A DNA stretch of 38,542 bases from a virus (IMGVR_UViG_3300013130_000001:1-38542), one strand, 5' to 3'; shown: positions 1 through 8,903, counted from the first letter of the stretch. Notes: a model not told the origin generated them from the letters alone. Numbers and translations are program-made.

Positions 1-123
1 CAGATCAACCAGACCAGCCTGGCCATCTCACTGAAGCTCGGTCAATCCACCATCTCCAACTGGCTGCGTGGTGTTGCTCTGCCGGATCCTGAGAATTGCC
101 ACAAACTAGCCACATACTTTCAC
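1..123. repeat. Left copy of 123-bp terminal direct repeat
   Basis: Bases 1-123 are identical to 38420-38542. The repeat lies inside the repressor reading frame, which is continuous when the ends are joined. This fits assembly overlap of a circular or circularly permuted molecule better than a true phage terminus. Confidence 0.95.
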
Positions 124-366
124 GTTCCTACAGAAACCATCTTGACCTTGGCTGGACACCTTCAGCCTAATCCCACCATCGCAGAAGCGAAAGGAGCTTA
201 TAGGGCGGATCCACCCGCGCTTGGAGAGGCAGTCAATCTCTTCCGCAGCCTCAACGACGATGATCAAGAGAGAATCCTGATCTACATGCGCGCCCTTGTG
301 CACTCACAAAAATCCGAGCATCGTCGTGCTGAAGGTCCGGTTCAAGAGGCTCCTGCGTCTGGTTGA
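1..366 (+). CDS. XRE-family HTH repressor, 3' part (gene crosses the junction)
   Basis: Codons 18 to 138 of a 138-aa protein whose ATG is at 38369. Position 1 is the first base of codon 18. The N-terminal HTH lies at about residues 20-40, with a LAISLKLGQS helix followed by a TISNWLRG recognition helix, typical of Cro/CI-type XRE repressors. The remainder is acidic and helical and probably oligomerises. I see no LexA-type autocleavage domain, so induction would use another route. It is divergent from the leftward operon across the 38286-38368 switch region and is followed by a TM2 protein and a recombinase-like gene, a standard lysogeny module. The role as prophage repressor is inferred from position and fold. 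Confidence 0.88.
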   Translation, partial: QINQTSLAISLKLGQSTISNWLRGVALPDPENCHKLATYFHVPTETILTLAGHLQPNPTIAEAKGAYRADPPALGEAVNLFRSLNDDDQERILIYMRALVHSQKSEHRRAEGPVQEAPASG

Positions 367-424
367 GTTCATTGTCTTATGGCAACAACTAACAGATGAA
401 GGGCGGATAGCATGGTGGTACCTC

Positions 425-859
425 ATGAACGGAATTAAAGTAACGTACGACATTTCTACCCGCGAGCACGCACAAGAAACCCTCAATTTAGTAATGGCCG
501 AACTTTGTCAGCCTTACACCCCCGAGTACGCCGATGAACTCGTTGATATTCTGGATGAAATTGCGACGCGCTATGCGGGCCTCGGGCTTACTGCCCACCT
601 AACAACACAAGAAAGGGAACAGGTAATGAAACATCCCTGGCTCGCTGCCTTATTAAACGCTTGGCCCATTCCACTTGGCCTCGGCTACATCTACCTGGGC
701 AACTGGAAACGCTTCCTCGCAGTTCTTGGCCTACAAATCCTTCTTCCGCTTCTCCTCGCGTATCTGGGGCTCCGCTCCCTCAGCTCATATCTCTTGGCTG
801 CCTTGTGGCTCTACAGCATCATAGATGCACACAACCAGACCAAACATCATGAACCCTGA
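425..859 (+). CDS. TM2-domain membrane protein in lysogeny module
   Basis: A 144-aa protein if started at ATG 425; the frame is open back to an ATG at 296 that would overlap the repressor, and neither start has a strong RBS. The N-terminal 65 residues are soluble and acidic. The C-terminal half reads PWLAALLNAWPIPLGLGYIY then LGNWKRFL and two hydrophobic helices, the classic TM2 layout (helix, GxGxxYLG turn, helix). It ends in a TGA overlapping the downstream ATG by 11 bases, so it is translationally coupled to the recombinase-like gene. TM2 proteins have no single function. In a prophage repressor operon the likely role is lysogenic conversion or superinfection exclusion, which is inference. 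Confidence 0.75.
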   Translation: MNGIKVTYDISTREHAQETLNLVMAELCQPYTPEYADELVDILDEIATRYAGLGLTAHLTTQEREQVMKHPWLAALLNAWPIPLGLGYIYLGNWKRFLAVLGLQILLPLLLAYLGLRSLSSYLLAALWLYSIIDAHNQTKHHEP

Positions 860-2036
860 GCCTTCCCTTACACCCACACCCCGCACCCGCCCCCGCCGCC
901 GCAAAGCTGTCACAGCTCCCGCCCCCCACCAGGTCGGCCAGGCCTCCGTCGGCCAGCGCTACCTCTACGCCATCCAATCCGTGCGCGCCGCCGAGGACCA
1001 GACCCTGCGCACCCGCCGCACCATGGGCGGCCTGCGCGCCCGCGTCCGTCGCGGCCTGCCCGCCAACCACTGGCCCCTCGGCTACCGTCCCATCCCCGGC
1101 CCCACCGGCGCCGCCGCCACCGCCGAGCCCGACCCCGACCTGGCCCCCGCCGTCACCCTGGCCACCGACCTCTTCCTGAAGGGCGAGTCCTACTCTGCCA
1201 TCGTGCGCGCCCTCGACGCTTCCCCCTACCGCCCGCCCCGCGTCGCACGGTGGTCCTACTCCACCGTGCGCAAGATGCTGGCCAACGACTTCTACGCCGG
1301 CTTCCCCCACTGGAACCAGGTCAGCCCCGACTACCCCTCCCCCCACTACCCGCCCCTGTGGGATCCCGACACCCACGCCCTCATCCTGCGCGAGCGCGCC
1401 CGTCGCACCCGCGACCGCTACAACAAATCCCACGGCTCCCCCCTGGCCGGCGTCGTCTTCTGCCGCAGATGTGGCCACCAGATGGCACGCCACACCTGCC
1501 ACGGCAAAGACCACTGGCTGCGCTGCTCCAAGCACACCCACAAAGCGACCACGGGCGAGCCTTGCCATCCCAACCACGTCAAAGAGAGCGACGTCGTCGC
1601 CGCCCTCGCCGCCTTCCTGGAAACCCTGGCCACCCCCGCCGCGCTGGAGGCCGCCCTCGATCACACGGATGACGTCGCCCACCTGCGCCAACAGGTCGCC
1701 GGCCTGGACGGTCACCTGGCCGAGCTCGAGCTGCGCCGCCAGCGCCTGGCCCTGGCCCTGGCCGCCGGGCACATGGACCCCCACATCTACCGCGCCGCCG
1801 ACGATCTCCTCCTCGCCGACGTGGATGCCACCCGTGCCCGGCTCCTCGACCTGCACCGCCTCATCGCCGCCGCCCCCGATCCGGCCCAGCGTCGCGCCTC
1901 CATCGAAGCCCTGGCCGCCGCCTTCCCCGACCTCGTCGGCCAGGCTCCGCCCATCCAACTGCGCACCCTGCTGCAGAACGCCGGCCTGCGCGTCGAAGTC
2001 GAACAGGGCGAAGTCAAATCTATCGTCCTCACCTGA
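849..2036 (+). CDS. Serine recombinase-like protein lacking the catalytic resolvase domain
   Basis: A 395-aa protein from ATG 849; an in-frame ATG at 825 is preceded directly by TAG, so nothing is cut off upstream. The first 25 residues are basic and disordered. Residues 40-60 match the end of the long E helix of large serine recombinases. The Recombinase domain follows (about 75-160, with FLKGESYSAIVRALD and the ARWSYSTVRKML helix), then a zinc ribbon (CRRCGHQM ... CSKH ... C) and a coiled coil (about 255-340). The roughly 140-residue N-terminal resolvase domain with the nucleophilic serine is absent, and the upstream DNA encodes the TM2 protein. It may be a relic, a DNA-binding regulator, or the binding half of a split enzyme. 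Confidence 0.85.
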   Translation: MNPEPSLTPTPRTRPRRRKAVTAPAPHQVGQASVGQRYLYAIQSVRAAEDQTLRTRRTMGGLRARVRRGLPANHWPLGYRPIPGPTGAAATAEPDPDLAPAVTLATDLFLKGESYSAIVRALDASPYRPPRVARWSYSTVRKMLANDFYAGFPHWNQVSPDYPSPHYPPLWDPDTHALILRERARRTRDRYNKSHGSPLAGVVFCRRCGHQMARHTCHGKDHWLRCSKHTHKATTGEPCHPNHVKESDVVAALAAFLETLATPAALEAALDHTDDVAHLRQQVAGLDGHLAELELRRQRLALALAAGHMDPHIYRAADDLLLADVDATRARLLDLHRLIAAAPDPAQRRASIEALAAAFPDLVGQAPPIQLRTLLQNAGLRVEVEQGEVKSIVLT

Positions 2037-2038
2037 TC

Positions 2039-2049
2039 TGTGGTATAAT
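2039..2049 (+). promoter_or_regulatory. Extended -10 promoter for the 61-aa HTH gene
   Basis: TGTGGTATAAT carries a TGn-extended perfect -10 (TATAAT 2044-2049) and no recognisable -35. The same 11-mer precedes the repressor at 38351. The start point would be near 2056, leaving only about ten leader bases with GGAGG before GTG 2066. Confidence 0.65.
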
Positions 2050-2065
2050 GACCTCGGAGGCTTAC

Positions 2066-2251
2066 GTGGACAATCAAACACTCAAGGAACTCATCCTCGC
2101 CGAACTATCCCGCCGGCCGACCGGCACCTTCGAGCTTGCCTGTGAGCTTGACGCGGATCCCACCGACGTCGCTCGCGCCCTGCGCGAACTCCAGGCTGAA
2201 GATCGTGTCATCCAGCTCCCCCCTCAGCCAATCTACTCCCCGCTGGAGTAG
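2066..2251 (+). CDS. Small winged-helix DNA-binding protein
   Basis: A 61-aa protein starting at GTG 2066, placed 5 bases after GGAGG (2056-2060). An in-frame ATG at 2048 lies inside the -10 box and so cannot be the start. The sequence is a compact winged-helix fold: KELILAELSRRP helix, FELACELD helix, DPTDVARALRELQ recognition helix, then a DRVIQLPP wing. It is the last rightward gene and converges with the tail fibre gene. A small wHTH beside a recombinase can be an excisionase or directionality factor, or a second regulator. The function here is unassigned. Confidence 0.7.
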   Translation: MDNQTLKELILAELSRRPTGTFELACELDADPTDVARALRELQAEDRVIQLPPQPIYSPLE

Positions 2252-2291
2252 TCCCAATCACCACAGCACCGACCTGCCGTGACTGCCGAGA

Positions 2292-4550
2292 CTACACAAA
2301 CCCATTCTCAATCCAGTCTACCACGCCGTCAGATACGACAGCCGCCATTGAGTTGTCGAGTATGATGCCAGCGCGGCCCGCCACCGGCGCCCATGTCACC
2401 GCAGTGTAAAAGCCACTAATGTTGGTCGGGGTGCCATCTTCACCAATCAAGTAGCCGTAGGCAGCGTAGTTCGGTGCGCTATAGTACATTAGCAGACGCA
2501 TCACGTACAGCCCGTCCACTGGCACTAGGATTGGCGAGGTCACCGTTGTCACGCCGCCGCCGCCCGCCCTATACCGAAATATCAATGTCTGTGTGCCATC
2601 CGCTGCCGACCCATCCATGAGAATCTCGACGTAGTTGTTGTCAGTGCCGTCATCGAAACGAGCCCCTACACGGACATATATGCCCCCACGAGCGCGTACC
2701 CAGATGCTCTTGTTTTGCCAGTTTGCCGCCACGTTGGTTACAGCCCGACTCAGGAAGTAGCGGGTGCTTGCAGCGAACGTGATCTTCAGGTAGTCTCCCG
2801 AAAAGGCATACAACACTGATGGCGTCCCCCCAAACGGTGCCCCCTGCCAGACATACCCGGTCGGGATGCTGCCCGAACGGAAATGATCATCGTACGTCTG
2901 AATTCCCAGCCGGTTGACTACCCGCGCGAAAAGCCCCCGCCCGTCCGCGTCCGGATGCACGTCCCCGCTCCCCGCGATGTACGCCCGCTCTACGTAGTTC
3001 ACGTCCACATAATTCCACAGCGCCAGCTTGGTCGAAGTCAGTAGCAGGTAGGCGTTATCCGTCCCGGTAGCATACCACTTAATGTACGCCGGCGATCCTC
3101 CCGACTTACCACACGTGTACTCTCCCCGCGCATACGTGCCTCCCGCCGCCGCCTCTGGCCACAGGAACAGCCGGCTGCCATAACTCACCCCCGCCGAGGC
3201 TGGCACCACCAGGTACATAAACCGTGAGCCTGCGCTCAAGTGTGCGTAGATCTTGCCCGCGTAGATGTCCGGCGACGCGGCGTAATCGTCCCTCCACTTC
3301 ACCATATCCTCGACCGAATCACCGTCCATCAGCGTGATCCCACTCGTGTCGATCACGCATTCCCCGGCCGCCGCCACTAATTTCCCCGACAGGAACACGT
3401 TGTTCGAGTAGAGCCCGTAGCCGCTGGGATTCAGACTCGCGTCCGAGATCCCCGCCAGATTCCCCAGCCGGGCCTTCGTCGTCAGCGTCGTCCAGGGCGA
3501 GCCTGTGTGCGTGAAGATGTCGACGAATGGGCCGTTCGCCGTCATCGCATCCAGCAGCACTCCCCCCTCACCCGAGCTCCCATACCCCACCACCGCCGTT
3601 CCGCACCGAAACACCGTCCCCACCGCCGACCCGTAGGACCTGGTATAATTGTACGTTCCATTCCCGTTATCGGCCGTCACGGTCAACCACACGTCTGCCA
3701 CCCCGTCCTTCAGCCGCACGACGTCGTTGGCCGAAAAGCGCCCCGCCTCCCCCACGTCGAACGAACCAGAGGCCGCGATGGTCACGTCTACGTTCAGTTT
3801 GTCCGCATTCGGTGTCACTAACAGTTGCCCGGCCTGGGCATGCACCTCGCCATATTTGAACACCGCCGTACGGATCTCTCCCCGCGCCGTGATGTTCCCG
3901 AACTCGGCCTCACTCGGGGTGATCTGCCAGCCATAATCCCCGGAGGCGAAAGGAATACTCTGCAGATAGGCGGCTCCGCCTACCTGGATGATTCCCCCAC
4001 AATCCAGAATGATCGCATCGCCAATAGCTTTAAGTTCCGTGACTGCGATCGTCCAGCCACCGATAGTACCACTGGTGGCCGTGATGGAGCCGGTGATCGT
4101 GGCACTTGTCGCCACGAGCGCACCAGCAGGAGTGACACGGAAGGGAGCAGTGGCACGGTGGGCATACGTCGCCCCCGCGTAGAATGGATAGTCGTCGGGG
4201 GCCATCCCTGCGCTCGTCGCGTCCACACCTGTATCACGGGCCAGGTAGACAGCCTCGATAGTCCAGCCGCCGATCTCCCCGGCGTCCGCGTAGATCGTGC
4301 CCCGCGCCACGATGTTGTTGAACTCTGCCGATCCGTCCGGGTAGATGCACCAGCCGTCACTGCCCTTCACGAAGTTGGGGCTGCGCGTCTCTCCCATCGC
4401 CACCCGCACGATCGTATTCGTGTGCACGTGCGTCACGCCCTGGGGACGCGCGATCACCGGCTGCGCTTCCCACCCATCCCCCGCCCACGCCACCACGTCC
4501 CCGATCTGCGGCGGCCTCGACCCCGGCCTTAACCTGATCTCATCGCTCAT
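2292..4550 (-). CDS. Tail fibre / receptor-binding protein
   Basis: A 752-aa protein. The N-terminal region has repeated glycine-rich beta modules with a GGWTI signature (about residues 91 and 160) and AEFNNIVARGTIYADAG / AEFGNITARGEI repeats, typical of phage fibre shafts. The C-terminal 200 residues (from about 560) are beta-rich, with a YDDHFRSG start and a lectin-like jelly-roll pattern, the likely receptor-binding head. ATG 4550 overlaps the stop of the endonuclease VII-like gene as ATGA. It is the most distal gene of the late operon, the usual place for a host-range determinant. Recognised by pattern, not by close homology. Confidence 0.78.
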   Translation of the reverse strand: MSDEIRLRPGSRPPQIGDVVAWAGDGWEAQPVIARPQGVTHVHTNTIVRVAMGETRSPNFVKGSDGWCIYPDGSAEFNNIVARGTIYADAGEIGGWTIEAVYLARDTGVDATSAGMAPDDYPFYAGATYAHRATAPFRVTPAGALVATSATITGSITATSGTIGGWTIAVTELKAIGDAIILDCGGIIQVGGAAYLQSIPFASGDYGWQITPSEAEFGNITARGEIRTAVFKYGEVHAQAGQLLVTPNADKLNVDVTIAASGSFDVGEAGRFSANDVVRLKDGVADVWLTVTADNGNGTYNYTRSYGSAVGTVFRCGTAVVGYGSSGEGGVLLDAMTANGPFVDIFTHTGSPWTTLTTKARLGNLAGISDASLNPSGYGLYSNNVFLSGKLVAAAGECVIDTSGITLMDGDSVEDMVKWRDDYAASPDIYAGKIYAHLSAGSRFMYLVVPASAGVSYGSRLFLWPEAAAGGTYARGEYTCGKSGGSPAYIKWYATGTDNAYLLLTSTKLALWNYVDVNYVERAYIAGSGDVHPDADGRGLFARVVNRLGIQTYDDHFRSGSIPTGYVWQGAPFGGTPSVLYAFSGDYLKITFAASTRYFLSRAVTNVAANWQNKSIWVRARGGIYVRVGARFDDGTDNNYVEILMDGSAADGTQTLIFRYRAGGGGVTTVTSPILVPVDGLYVMRLLMYYSAPNYAAYGYLIGEDGTPTNISGFYTAVTWAPVAGRAGIILDNSMAAVVSDGVVDWIENGFV

Positions 4551-5059
4551 CTACTGAGCTCCTCGGCATCACGCAAATATTCTGCCGCACGTATCACTGT
4601 CTCGAGATCGTCTCCCAACAAGCCGAGTGCAGCGTTACACGTGCGACACAAGATACCCCTCACAAAGTTCTCCTCGTGATCATGGTCAATAACCGTCTCA
4701 ACACTAGCATCGCTGAAGGATGCACCGCAGATAGGACACCTTCCACCCTGTGCCTCGATCAACTGCAAGTACTCATCCAGCGAGAATACGATTCCGGATC
4801 TTCGCCGAAATGCACTTATCCTACACTGCCAATTCCGCCGACGCAGCCACTCGCCGTCCTCCTGCCTCCTGCGTATCCGGTATTCGACCTGGTAAGCCTT
4901 CCGTTTCTCCTTGTCCCTCCGGTACCTCGCGTTGTCCTTCTCCCGAACCACCTGAAGATTTCTCCGGCGGTATTCCTTTCCATAGCACTGCTGACACAGA
5001 CCCCGTGCAAAGTGCGGTCTGTCAGGATGACAAGTCGCGTTCCAGCGTGGCCTCGGCAT
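4547..5059 (-). CDS. Endonuclease VII-like HNH nuclease
   Basis: A 170-aa protein of the recombination endonuclease VII family (T4 gp49-like, Holliday-junction and branch cleavage before packaging). It has CPIC (C108, C111), the DHDH catalytic motif (125-128), and RGILCRTCNAALG (C138, C141, N142) followed by GD, the family signature. An extra N-terminal cysteine set (C10, C22, C25) and a very basic middle region (30-80) probably bind DNA. Start ATG 5059 follows GGGGATG. The same fold occurs in free-standing homing nucleases, so a packaging or repair role is likely but not certain. Confidence 0.85.
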   Translation of the reverse strand: MPRPRWNATCHPDRPHFARGLCQQCYGKEYRRRNLQVVREKDNARYRRDKEKRKAYQVEYRIRRRQEDGEWLRRRNWQCRISAFRRRSGIVFSLDEYLQLIEAQGGRCPICGASFSDASVETVIDHDHEENFVRGILCRTCNAALGLLGDDLETVIRAAEYLRDAEELSR

Positions 5060-5071
5060 TACATCCCCAAC

Positions 5072-5629
5072 CTATCCACGCAATCCAAGACCGGCTTCTG
5101 CGCGCTCGAACACCAGAGGCCACAACTGATAAATATCATTCTCCCACAGATCAATCACGTCGATCACCGGCACCCCCCCAATCTTCAATCCCCGCAGTCG
5201 CTGCACCTGCGTCGCGTCCTTCCGCTCCACCTCTGGCCCCTTATGCCAGTACTCGCCTTGCACCCGCCAGCAGTACAACCCGTCCGGCGTCAGCCCATAC
5301 ACCAGGAAATCCACCACCGCCCCGCCCGACGTCTGCCGCCCGCCCAACTGCGCCGACTGAAACTCGAACCCAATCCCCCGCCGGTCCAGCCACTCGTACG
5401 TGCACAGCTCCGGCAATGTCCCCACGATCCCCTTCAACGACAGCCGCCACACCTTCTCCGCCCGCTCCTTCCCGATCGTGCGCTCCCACACCCTGAGCTG
5501 CTCCGGCACCAGATTCATCTGCCGGATGCCCCCGCCCGTGATCCGCTCCCCGCTCAACACGTTGATGGGCCTCCGTGTCTTCGGTATCCCGATCCGCCCG
5601 ATCCGCGCCACCCGTGCGATCTTCCTCAT
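5072..5629 (-). CDS. PD-(D/E)XK nuclease-like protein in the tail module
   Basis: A 185-aa protein with a basic N-terminus. The core reads EFQSAQLGGR, GGAVVDFLVYG (D107) and WRVQGEYWH (Q124, E126), then a KD...Q...L helix and VPVIDVIDLWE. This D...(Q)xE layout with a GEYWH strand fits the PD-(D/E)XK / Vsr-like endonuclease fold. It lies between tail genes and directly before an endonuclease VII-like gene, so the two may process branched or concatemeric DNA together. An ATCCGTTT-family repeat fills the gap upstream of the start. Catalytic activity is inferred from the motif only. Confidence 0.6.
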   Translation of the reverse strand: MRKIARVARIGRIGIPKTRRPINVLSGERITGGGIRQMNLVPEQLRVWERTIGKERAEKVWRLSLKGIVGTLPELCTYEWLDRRGIGFEFQSAQLGGRQTSGGAVVDFLVYGLTPDGLYCWRVQGEYWHKGPEVERKDATQVQRLRGLKIGGVPVIDVIDLWENDIYQLWPLVFERAEAGLGLRG

Positions 5630-5634
5630 CTTCC

Positions 5635-5666
5635 CTATCCGTTTATCCGTTTCCCTATCCGTTGAC
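5635..5666. repeat. ATCCGTTT-family intergenic repeat, copy 1
   Basis: Plus strand reads CTATCCGTTTATCC, GTTTCCC, then TATCCGTTGAC. It fills the gap between the stop of the XhlA-like gene and the RBS of the PD-(D/E)XK-like gene. Confidence 0.85.
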
Positions 5667-5669
5667 GAC

Positions 5670-5876
5670 TCAGTGCCCCAGCCACAGATTCAGCGCCAGC
5701 ATAAGCGCCGCTGTCGTGAACGTGATCGAAGCCCCCACCATCGCCGTCGTCAACCGATCCAGCTTCCGCTCGATCACGTCCATGCGCTTCCTCATCTCCT
5801 CGTACTCCCCGGCCAGGTGCTTCCCAAATACGCATCCCTCGCGGTCCAGGACACGCGGATACCCGTTGCCATCCAC
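5670..5876 (-). CDS. XhlA-like small membrane protein (holin accessory candidate)
   Basis: A 68-aa protein from GTG 5876, overlapping the upstream stop as TAGTG, with GGAGG just before it. Residues 20-45 form an amphipathic coiled coil (GEYEEMRKRMDVIERKLDRL). One C-terminal membrane helix follows (about 46-68, MVGASITFTTAALMLALNL). A coiled coil followed by a C-terminal TM anchor is the XhlA/haemolysin accessory layout found in phage lysis and tail modules. A second candidate holin-like protein lies at 16809-17285, so lysis may use two membrane proteins. Confidence 0.6.
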   Translation of the reverse strand: MDGNGYPRVLDREGCVFGKHLAGEYEEMRKRMDVIERKLDRLTTAMVGASITFTTAALMLALNLWLGH

Positions 5877-8857
5877 TAGCCCACCTCCACGAGGTTCATC
5901 GAATACGTGCTCGCGTACCGTGCCGGCAGCGCCCCCTCCTCCTGCCGGTACCCGCCCTCGCCCACGCTCACCACCTTCACCAGGTGCTCCACCCCGTCCG
6001 GGTCCACCAACAGAAACTGGCACGCCCGCTTCGCCCACGCATCCAGCGCGACCCGCAGGTCAGCCGCCGTGTGCGGATACGGATTCCCCGCCAGGTCCAC
6101 CATTCCATCCTCTATCCGTACGTTGAGCTGGTACACAAATCGATCCAAGACGTTGCACTGGTAGCGCACGAACAGCGCCTTCAACTTCGGCGTCTTGGTC
6201 TTGTCTGTCGTCTCCAACAAAACCTTGAACCGGAATTCCCTGCCTGCCGAGCGGCTGGCGTACACCACGTCATCCGCCACCGGCGCCGCTGACAACGCCG
6301 TCTCCAGCACGAACGTGTCACTGTCCGTGATGCTCGCGATCTGGCGCACCTCCCCGTTGACTCTGATCCAATCCCCCGCCGCCATCCCCTCCGTCGTGTG
6401 CCCGCTCGCCAGCTCGATCGTCGCCGTCGTCGAGTCATCCCCAATCGTGCGTTTCCCGAACGTCGAGGCCTCGAACGCCAGCTCCTGGCGTGGCCCACCG
6501 GTCACTTCACCCAGATACGTCCACGCCCCGCTGCGATCCACCTCGTAATACACCTTCACCTTCTGCCCGCTGGACAGGTCCTCACCCCGCACCACCACCT
6601 CGTGCAGATCCTTGACCACCTCCAGCAGCTCTGACCCCACCCACGAGGTCTCCAGTTCCCCGTGCGTGTTGAACTCGTACCCCTCCCACTGGTACGGATT
6701 GTCGCTATAATCCGGCAGCATCAGGTAGCGCGACTCCTTCCCGATCCCGAACCATAGTCGAGACGGGCTACTGATCACCTCGAACCCCAAAGACTGGATT
6801 GCCTGGTTGACCTTCTCCACCCGCTGCAGCTCGTGCCATCCGCCCATCCCACTGTAGGCCAGGATCGACGAGGTGCCGGTCGCACCCGCGTTCACCGCCA
6901 CGTACAGCCAGTTGTTCGTCCCGCACATCGCGCTCACATATCCGGCTCGCGTCGCTGGCAGCCCCATCCCCTGCTCCGGCCCGATCGCCGTCATACTGTC
7001 CCCGTTCCAGCGGTACAGCCCGAACCGCAGCGGAATGTACAGGCAGCCTGTCCGTGACCACGCCACCATCGCTGCGCCGTTGTTGGCGTCCTCCTGCGCC
7101 GACCAATCCAGCAGAGGATAGGCCAAATCGGCCGCCACCCCCCATAACCTCGTCGCCGTCGCGCACACCAGCATGTCCCGGTACCAGGCCATACCCGTCA
7201 CGACATGGTCGCCGTTTCCAATGTCGATCGCGTCGCTCCACGTGGATCCATCCACCGTGTAGTACAGCTTGTACTCATTGCCCGCCGTCCCATCCGTCCG
7301 GTGCAGGTATCCCCCCCCCGCCCTCAACAACTTCGCGTACACCCCTATCACGTTCGCCCAGTTCGACCCGTTGAATTTACGCACGATATTGCTCGATCCC
7401 CGCGCTGCCCACAGGTACCCACCCCATACCTCGAGCGCCGTGACGTTCTTCGTGTGCACGTGATCCGATATTGCCCACAGCCCTACCCCGCTGTCCCATT
7501 CGTATATTGTATCTCCCGCCGCCGTGTACCACTTGTCCTTGTACCGCGCGAAGGCGATGGGATTCCCGTCCAACTCCTCTCGGTTGATGCGGAAGTACAT
7601 ATCCTCAGTCACCGCCGTCCAGCCGCCCGCATCCAACCGGCGCTTGGCCGCCCCGGTCGCGTACCCACCGGCTGAGTTGCCACCCCAGCGCCACATCTGA
7701 TTGTAATTCACCGGCTGGCTCCGCTCTGCCACCGGCTCCACCACGATGTGATACGTCGCTCCCTCCGTCAGAGATTGCGCCGAGGCGAACGTCGCCTCGT
7801 ACCAGCCGGAGACGGTCGGCGTCACCGTCACCGACCTCAGCAGCGTATTCGGATTGCCCCCACTGTCGTCGTACAGCCGCACGTAGAACGAGCCCAGGTC
7901 GCTAGTGACCTGACAGTAAAGCTGAACCACCCCGCACGACATGCCACCCGCCGGCGCCACGAAGCTCATTTCCCGCGCCACCTTCGACCAGTGCGCCTTG
8001 AACGTGCCGTTCCAGTCTGCGTAAATATTCCAGAGTCCCCTGTTCCGATCCCGGCGCAGCCAGCCAAACTGACCGTAAAGGTTACCAATACCCACGCTCC
8101 AGTTGTATCCATTCGTTTCACTCGTTGCCGTGCTCGATACGACAATCCAAAAACACCAGCCCTGTGTCGGTTGATCGCACAAGATGGGCGTATCGAACGT
8201 CGCAGTAACCCACCCCCACGCCGTGGTGACTGACGCGGCCGGGACATCTTTGTATCCTAGCAGTATGCCCGGCTTGTAGACTGCCGGGTTCGTAGTGTAG
8301 ATGGACACCCTCAGAGCGGCCGTCGTCCCCGCGTACTTCTTTACCCGCACCTCGACCGACTTTAGCCACGCACGGTAGAGACGCATCCGAAACACTTGCG
8401 CCGCCTTGTAGCCATCGTAGATGTCTAGCCCCCCGCTCTGATTCTCGGGAGGAGGCACGGTATCATCCCCTACCGTCTGCATCTCTGGCCCGGGCCAGCC
8501 ACACTCGTACCACGTGTTGTTGCCCGGCTCGTAGCGCGGATAGGTTCCGGTCGGATTCTGCGGCAGCGGCCCCAGCGTGACCTGCCCCTCGATGCGCGTC
8601 TCCACGTTCCACGCATCGTAGAACGCCGTCGCATCCTCCAGCTCCTCCTGCCCCCGCCCTCCCCGCCAGTCTCGCCACGATACTAATGACCACTCCGTCA
8701 GGTCGGCGTCCTTCGTCTGCCCCATCCCGGTCTTCGCCGCGTATGGATTGATCAGACGCCGTGTGAATCCCAACTGCGGCGTGGCCGTCAGCAGCAGCCC
8801 CAGTTCCTCCCCCGCCGCGTCATCCCGAAAGCGAATATGATATCGCGCGTCACTCAT
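5876..8857 (-). CDS. Large tail protein, probable nozzle/hub with beta-propeller
   Basis: A 993-aa virion protein. The N-terminal 430 residues are beta-rich with aromatic clusters. Residues about 440-720 contain repeated blades (KWYTAAGDTIYEWDSG, GGYLWAARGSSNIVRKF, YRDMLVCATATRLWGV, CLYIPLRFGLYRWNG) typical of a beta-propeller, as in T7 gp12-type nozzles. The C-terminal part resembles tail-attachment domains. It follows the adaptor-like gene, the same order as adaptor then nozzle in podoviruses. ATG 8857 follows AGAGGG. The nozzle assignment is inference from architecture and order; a receptor-binding role is the main alternative. Confidence 0.62.
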   Translation of the reverse strand: MSDARYHIRFRDDAAGEELGLLLTATPQLGFTRRLINPYAAKTGMGQTKDADLTEWSLVSWRDWRGGRGQEELEDATAFYDAWNVETRIEGQVTLGPLPQNPTGTYPRYEPGNNTWYECGWPGPEMQTVGDDTVPPPENQSGGLDIYDGYKAAQVFRMRLYRAWLKSVEVRVKKYAGTTAALRVSIYTTNPAVYKPGILLGYKDVPAASVTTAWGWVTATFDTPILCDQPTQGWCFWIVVSSTATSETNGYNWSVGIGNLYGQFGWLRRDRNRGLWNIYADWNGTFKAHWSKVAREMSFVAPAGGMSCGVVQLYCQVTSDLGSFYVRLYDDSGGNPNTLLRSVTVTPTVSGWYEATFASAQSLTEGATYHIVVEPVAERSQPVNYNQMWRWGGNSAGGYATGAAKRRLDAGGWTAVTEDMYFRINREELDGNPIAFARYKDKWYTAAGDTIYEWDSGVGLWAISDHVHTKNVTALEVWGGYLWAARGSSNIVRKFNGSNWANVIGVYAKLLRAGGGYLHRTDGTAGNEYKLYYTVDGSTWSDAIDIGNGDHVVTGMAWYRDMLVCATATRLWGVAADLAYPLLDWSAQEDANNGAAMVAWSRTGCLYIPLRFGLYRWNGDSMTAIGPEQGMGLPATRAGYVSAMCGTNNWLYVAVNAGATGTSSILAYSGMGGWHELQRVEKVNQAIQSLGFEVISSPSRLWFGIGKESRYLMLPDYSDNPYQWEGYEFNTHGELETSWVGSELLEVVKDLHEVVVRGEDLSSGQKVKVYYEVDRSGAWTYLGEVTGGPRQELAFEASTFGKRTIGDDSTTATIELASGHTTEGMAAGDWIRVNGEVRQIASITDSDTFVLETALSAAPVADDVVYASRSAGREFRFKVLLETTDKTKTPKLKALFVRYQCNVLDRFVYQLNVRIEDGMVDLAGNPYPHTAADLRVALDAWAKRACQFLLVDPDGVEHLVKVVSVGEGGYRQEEGALPARYASTYSMNLVEVG

Positions 8858-8868
8858 CCCAGGCCCTC

Positions 8869-8903
8869 TTCATTCTTCATTCTTCATTCTTCATTCTTCA
8901 TTC
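8869..8903. repeat. Tandem 7-bp repeat, five TTCATTC units
   Basis: Five perfect TTCATTC units (GAATGAA on the coding strand) sit between the adaptor stop and the nozzle-like gene start. A degenerate relative encodes the acidic C-terminal tail at 12427-12475. Confidence 0.9.

Noticed and set aside
1-123. Physical terminal direct repeat like T7
   Set aside because: It lies within the repressor coding frame and has no nearby packaging-site feature, so assembly overlap of a circle is simpler.
819-2081. 420-codon minus-strand frame opposite the recombinase-like gene
   Set aside because: Gly/Val-rich shadow of a gene with clear Recombinase and zinc-ribbon domains.
3641-3650. TGGTATAAT promoter-like site on the + strand inside the tail fibre gene
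   Set aside because: Good extended -10 but no -35, no structured or coding product downstream, and it lies in coding sequence.
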